Origin: Sialis fuliginosa | Lineage: Eukaryota > Arthropoda > Insecta > Megaloptera > Sialidae | DNA: 64,000 nt | Direction: 5' to 3' | Assembly (NCBI GenBank): GCA_961205875.1 | Contig: OY540814.1 | Span: 8,910,993-8,974,992 of the forward strand | The notes under the pieces: model-generated | Databases searched by the model: none | The model's input: only the letters and a program-made list of their open reading frames with translations | Told to the model about the DNA's origin: nothing | Part shown: piece after piece, positions 60,833 through 64,000 of the stretch | Layout of the letters: the number at the start of each line of letters is the position of its first letter | Numbering within the stretch: position 1 is the stretch's first letter | Program-made: the position numbers and the translations under genes

Positions 60833-62396
60833 AGTAAATCGATCAAATTGTGGGGATACAAGAGGATTTCTGCAAATTTTCTTTCGGTCATTAGTTTTTG
60901 AGATAAGCGGTAATATACAAAAATAAGCTTCTTTTTATGTAGGTACAGTTAATTAATTGTATAAACAATCAATTTTTATACTGAACCGATTTTAATGCTG
61001 TTTTCACCAATAGATAAATAATTATTGGATTGGTTTAAAATAAAAAAAACTCAACAATAAGATGTTAGTGTTACCATTTGCTTAAGAATTGAAATTTTTT
61101 ACTTTTTTATGATGGGAATCGATTATATAAGTCTTTGAGAACACATACAAACAGTTGTACAAAAATAAAAACTTGCATTGTTAATTAAAGACAAACATGA
61201 TTCCATTATTAACAATTTAATAAAACAAAAACAGTTGAAGATATCAGGTCCTAATTTTTCAGTGAATTTTCTGTATTACAGAATGTTTTATTTCCAGAGG
61301 TATCAACTTAAAAAACGTTAGTTATTACAGCTTAAAAAAAGTGTGTTCAACCAATTTAATCAGCGTAGCGGATAAACAAATGAATTTTTTGATTATTTTC
61401 AAAATGCAAGTTGTAGAGAATTTTGTAGCGAATAACTTTTATTTGAAACTTTTTTTTGTATAATACTTATTTAGACCGTTATTTAGCAAAAATCAGGAAA
61501 TCTAAAGAATTTTGCAATTGAATAATGGATAACTCTTGTCGCGGAGCAAACTTAGGGTATTATTCTACACCACTTTTGTAACATATCCTGTAAGTATTAA
61601 AACTGTACGCAAAAAGTAAATCGATCAAATTGTGGGGATACAAGAGGATTTCTGCAAATTTTCTTTCGGTCATTAGTTTTTGAGATAAGCGGTAATATAC
61701 AAAAATAAGCTTCTTTTTATGTAGGTACAGTTAATTAATTGTATAAACAATCAATTTTTATACTGAACCGATTTTAATGCTGTTTTCACCAATAGATAAA
61801 TAATTATTGGATTGGTTTAAAATAAAAAAAACTCAACAATAAGATGTTAGTGTTACCATTTGCTTAAGAATTGAAATTTTTTACTTTTTTATGATGGGAA
61901 TCGATTATATAAGTCTTTGAGAACACATACAAACAGTTGTACAAAAATAAAAACTTGCATTGTTAATTAAAGACAAACATGATTCCATTATTAACAATTT
62001 AATAAAACAAAAACAGTTGAAGATATCAGGTCCTAATTTTTCAGTGAATTTTCTGTATTACAGAATGTTTTATTTCCAGAGGTATCAACTTAAAAAACGT
62101 TAGTTATTACAGCTTAAAAAAAGTGTGTTCAACCAATTTAATCAGCGTAGCGGATAAACAAATGAATTTTTTGATTATTTTCAAAATGCAAGTTGTAGAG
62201 AATTTTGTAGCGAATAACTTTTATTTGAAACTTTTTTTTGTATAATACTTATTTAGACCGTTATTTAGCAAAAATCAGGAAATCTAAAGAATTTTGCAAT
62301 TGAATAATGGATAACTCTTGTCGCGGAGCAAACTTAGGGTATTATTCTACACCACTTTTGTAACATATCCTGTAAGTATTAAAACTGTACGCAAAA
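60833..62396 (+). repeat. Tandem duplication of a 782-bp unit
   Basis: Copy 1 (60833-61614) and copy 2 (61615-62396) share every stretch compared, with a constant offset of 782 bp; no difference was noticed by eye. The unit has no long frame. It contains CTGAACCGATTTTAATGC and TTTTCACCAATAGATAAATA, resembling family E modules at 55725-55765 (inverted). It is either a very recent duplication or an assembly artefact. Confidence 0.88.
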
Positions 62397-63287
62397 ATAA
62401 TCTCTTTTAGCCTCCACAGCCTGGACTACCCGGTATTCGTTAAATCTTTTTGTTTCAACACTTTGTTTTCGTTCCATTTTTGTAAAAACACTATTTTTCA
62501 ACTAAAGAGAGTTTGTAATGGCCAACACTTGCACAACAAGTGTTGCGAAGTTCATTTGAAAAATTTTGACAAAAGGTTTTCGTTATCAACACAACAGGCG
62601 TTGAAAAACTTTTGCGTATTATAAACGGGATCTGTGAGCGTTAAAAATGGGAATATTTATATATTTATTTACGTATCGGGGTCAGGACCATGGCAAAAAC
62701 GCGTAACACAATGGATAGCGCTATAAACGGGAGCTTTATATCGAAGTTTCATTTCATTTTAAAAACAATTGGAGATTTTCTTCCTTGAAGAAAATTGATC
62801 CCAAATAATCAATAAAACTCTTCTATGCACTGACGTTTTTGAATTACTGTGTCACCCAGATATTATGGCGAAAATAATTCGAATTGATTCAAGGAAGGTC
62901 ATAATGAATATTTTTTATACTTGTAAATTTGAACTAATTCTGGCATCTTATTGTAATATTTTATAAACTACATCAATACTCTATAAGTAAATCAAATGAA
63001 GCCAAGAAGTGCTGATTAGCTGTGTAATATAACGTATTTATAATTAAAAAAAAATATATATACTAAAAAAAATCTCCATATAAATTTTTCAACCGTTTTG
63101 CAATCTCGTATGGGTTCAATTTTCAGGATACGAAGTAGCCTATGCTCTTCTTCGGGATGCAAGCTATCTCACTGCCAAATTTCATTACTATCCGTAAAGC
63201 GGCTTAGCCGTAAACAGGTAACAAATAGACAGACTGAGAGATACACTTTCGCATTTATAATATGTCTCGAATCCTATGTAAGATAAG

Positions 63288-63725
63288 CAGGGCCGGATTA
63301 ACAACGTAGCAGGAGTAGCAACTGCTACGGGCCCCGCGTCCTTGGGGGCCCCCGCGACTCTCTGGAAAAATATTTGTTATAAATATGTTTTATAAATTTT
63401 TATAAAACAAAAATAGGGAAATAAAAAATGAGTAACACGACTAAAAAAAAAACAAGATCTAGTTTTTATTTTTTTATACTCCAAATTTTTTAATTCATAA
63501 AATCTGAAATTTCAATCGGTAAGACCAAAAAAAAAAGGTCTTCAGTTTTTAATGTATATTATATTTTCCATTATTTGTAAAAATTCTCATTATCCAGTCC
63601 ATATAGAAATTTTTTCAATCGTTGATACCCAGAGTTTCACCCCCCCCCCCACACCCCCGACGCCAATGCCAAGGGCCTCTTTATAACATTTGCTACGGGC
63701 CCCGCGCTTTCTTAATCCGGCCCTG
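63288..63725. mobile_element. hAT-type MITE with 8-bp TSD
   Basis: Ends CAGGGCCGGATTAA and TTAATCCGGCCCTG are perfect inverses. AAGATAAG flanks both exactly (63280-63287, 63726-63733). GCTACGGGCCCCGCG occurs near both ends. There is no coding capacity. Confidence 0.92.
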
Positions 63726-63730
63726 AAGAT

Positions 63731-64000
63731 AAGGGGTTGTTTTGTCCCCCTAATAACCTCTCTTCCGTAGTATTTTTCTCGCTAAATCGAATGTAACTAA
63801 TTACAACCCTTCATATGTGACAGGGGGTGAAATATAAAATTTGTCTTATTTTTAGTTTTCTTTCATTATATAAAATCGTAAATATCTCGGCTCCTATGCG
63901 AGATAGAGTGTTGTTTTTCCCCCTGATCGCCCCGCCACCGTAGTATTTTTCCCGCCGGATCGAATAAAACCACTTACACTCCTTCATATGTAACGGAGGG
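63731..64000 (+). repeat. Dispersed repeat family D, partial tandem copies at the window edge
   Basis: AATTACAACCCTTCATATG with GTGACAGGGGGTGAAATAT, then CTCGGCTCCTATGCGAGAT and TTACACTCCTTCATATGTAA repeat the family D order twice. The second copy runs off the right edge. Confidence 0.55.

Overview
This is a strongly AT-rich piece of eukaryotic nuclear DNA, almost certainly from an insect. The two recognisable conserved genes are split by short introns with GT-AG borders. The rest is long intergenic DNA packed with DNA-transposon debris typical of arthropods: hAT, mariner/Tc1, piggyBac and foldback elements, plus LINE scraps. A hemipteran is plausible from the repeat types and base composition, but the sequence does not prove it. 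No rRNA, tRNA, CRISPR array or bacterial-style operon was found.

Layout. Positions 1-5954 hold the 5' part of a minus-strand gene matching the E3 ubiquitin ligase LRSAM1. Six exons are visible and the 3' part lies beyond the left edge. Its introns are stuffed with nested elements. A 661-bp gap that probably holds a divergent promoter separates it from a complete plus-strand gene for the signal recognition particle receptor beta subunit (SRPRB, 6616-7423). From 7.5 to 26 kb there is no convincing gene, only repeats and AT-rich DNA. At 26221-27057 lies an intact intronless coding region for a secreted leucine-rich-repeat protein of unknown function. From 27 kb to the right edge I found no intact gene, only mobile elements, decayed transposase and reverse-transcriptase fragments, and a few GC-richer islands.

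The most striking structure is a 3300-bp foldback element (38834-42133). Its 1.4-1.55-kb inverted arms are each built from about ten tandem ~145-bp units, and it is flanked by a perfect 9-bp target duplication. A second hairpin element (29097-30050) has 359-bp arms that look identical. Further right is a 782-bp unit repeated head to tail with no difference seen (60833-62396). Several elements have target duplications readable by eye: 8 bp for hAT-like, TTAA for piggyBac-like, TA for mariner/Tc1-like. Several are nested, which gives a relative order of insertion.

The genes are not a pathway. SRPRB acts in co-translational targeting to the endoplasmic reticulum and LRSAM1 in endosomal and ubiquitin biology; they appear linked only by a shared promoter region. 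The secreted LRR protein would itself enter the secretory pathway. All calls come from reading the sequence; no database search was possible.
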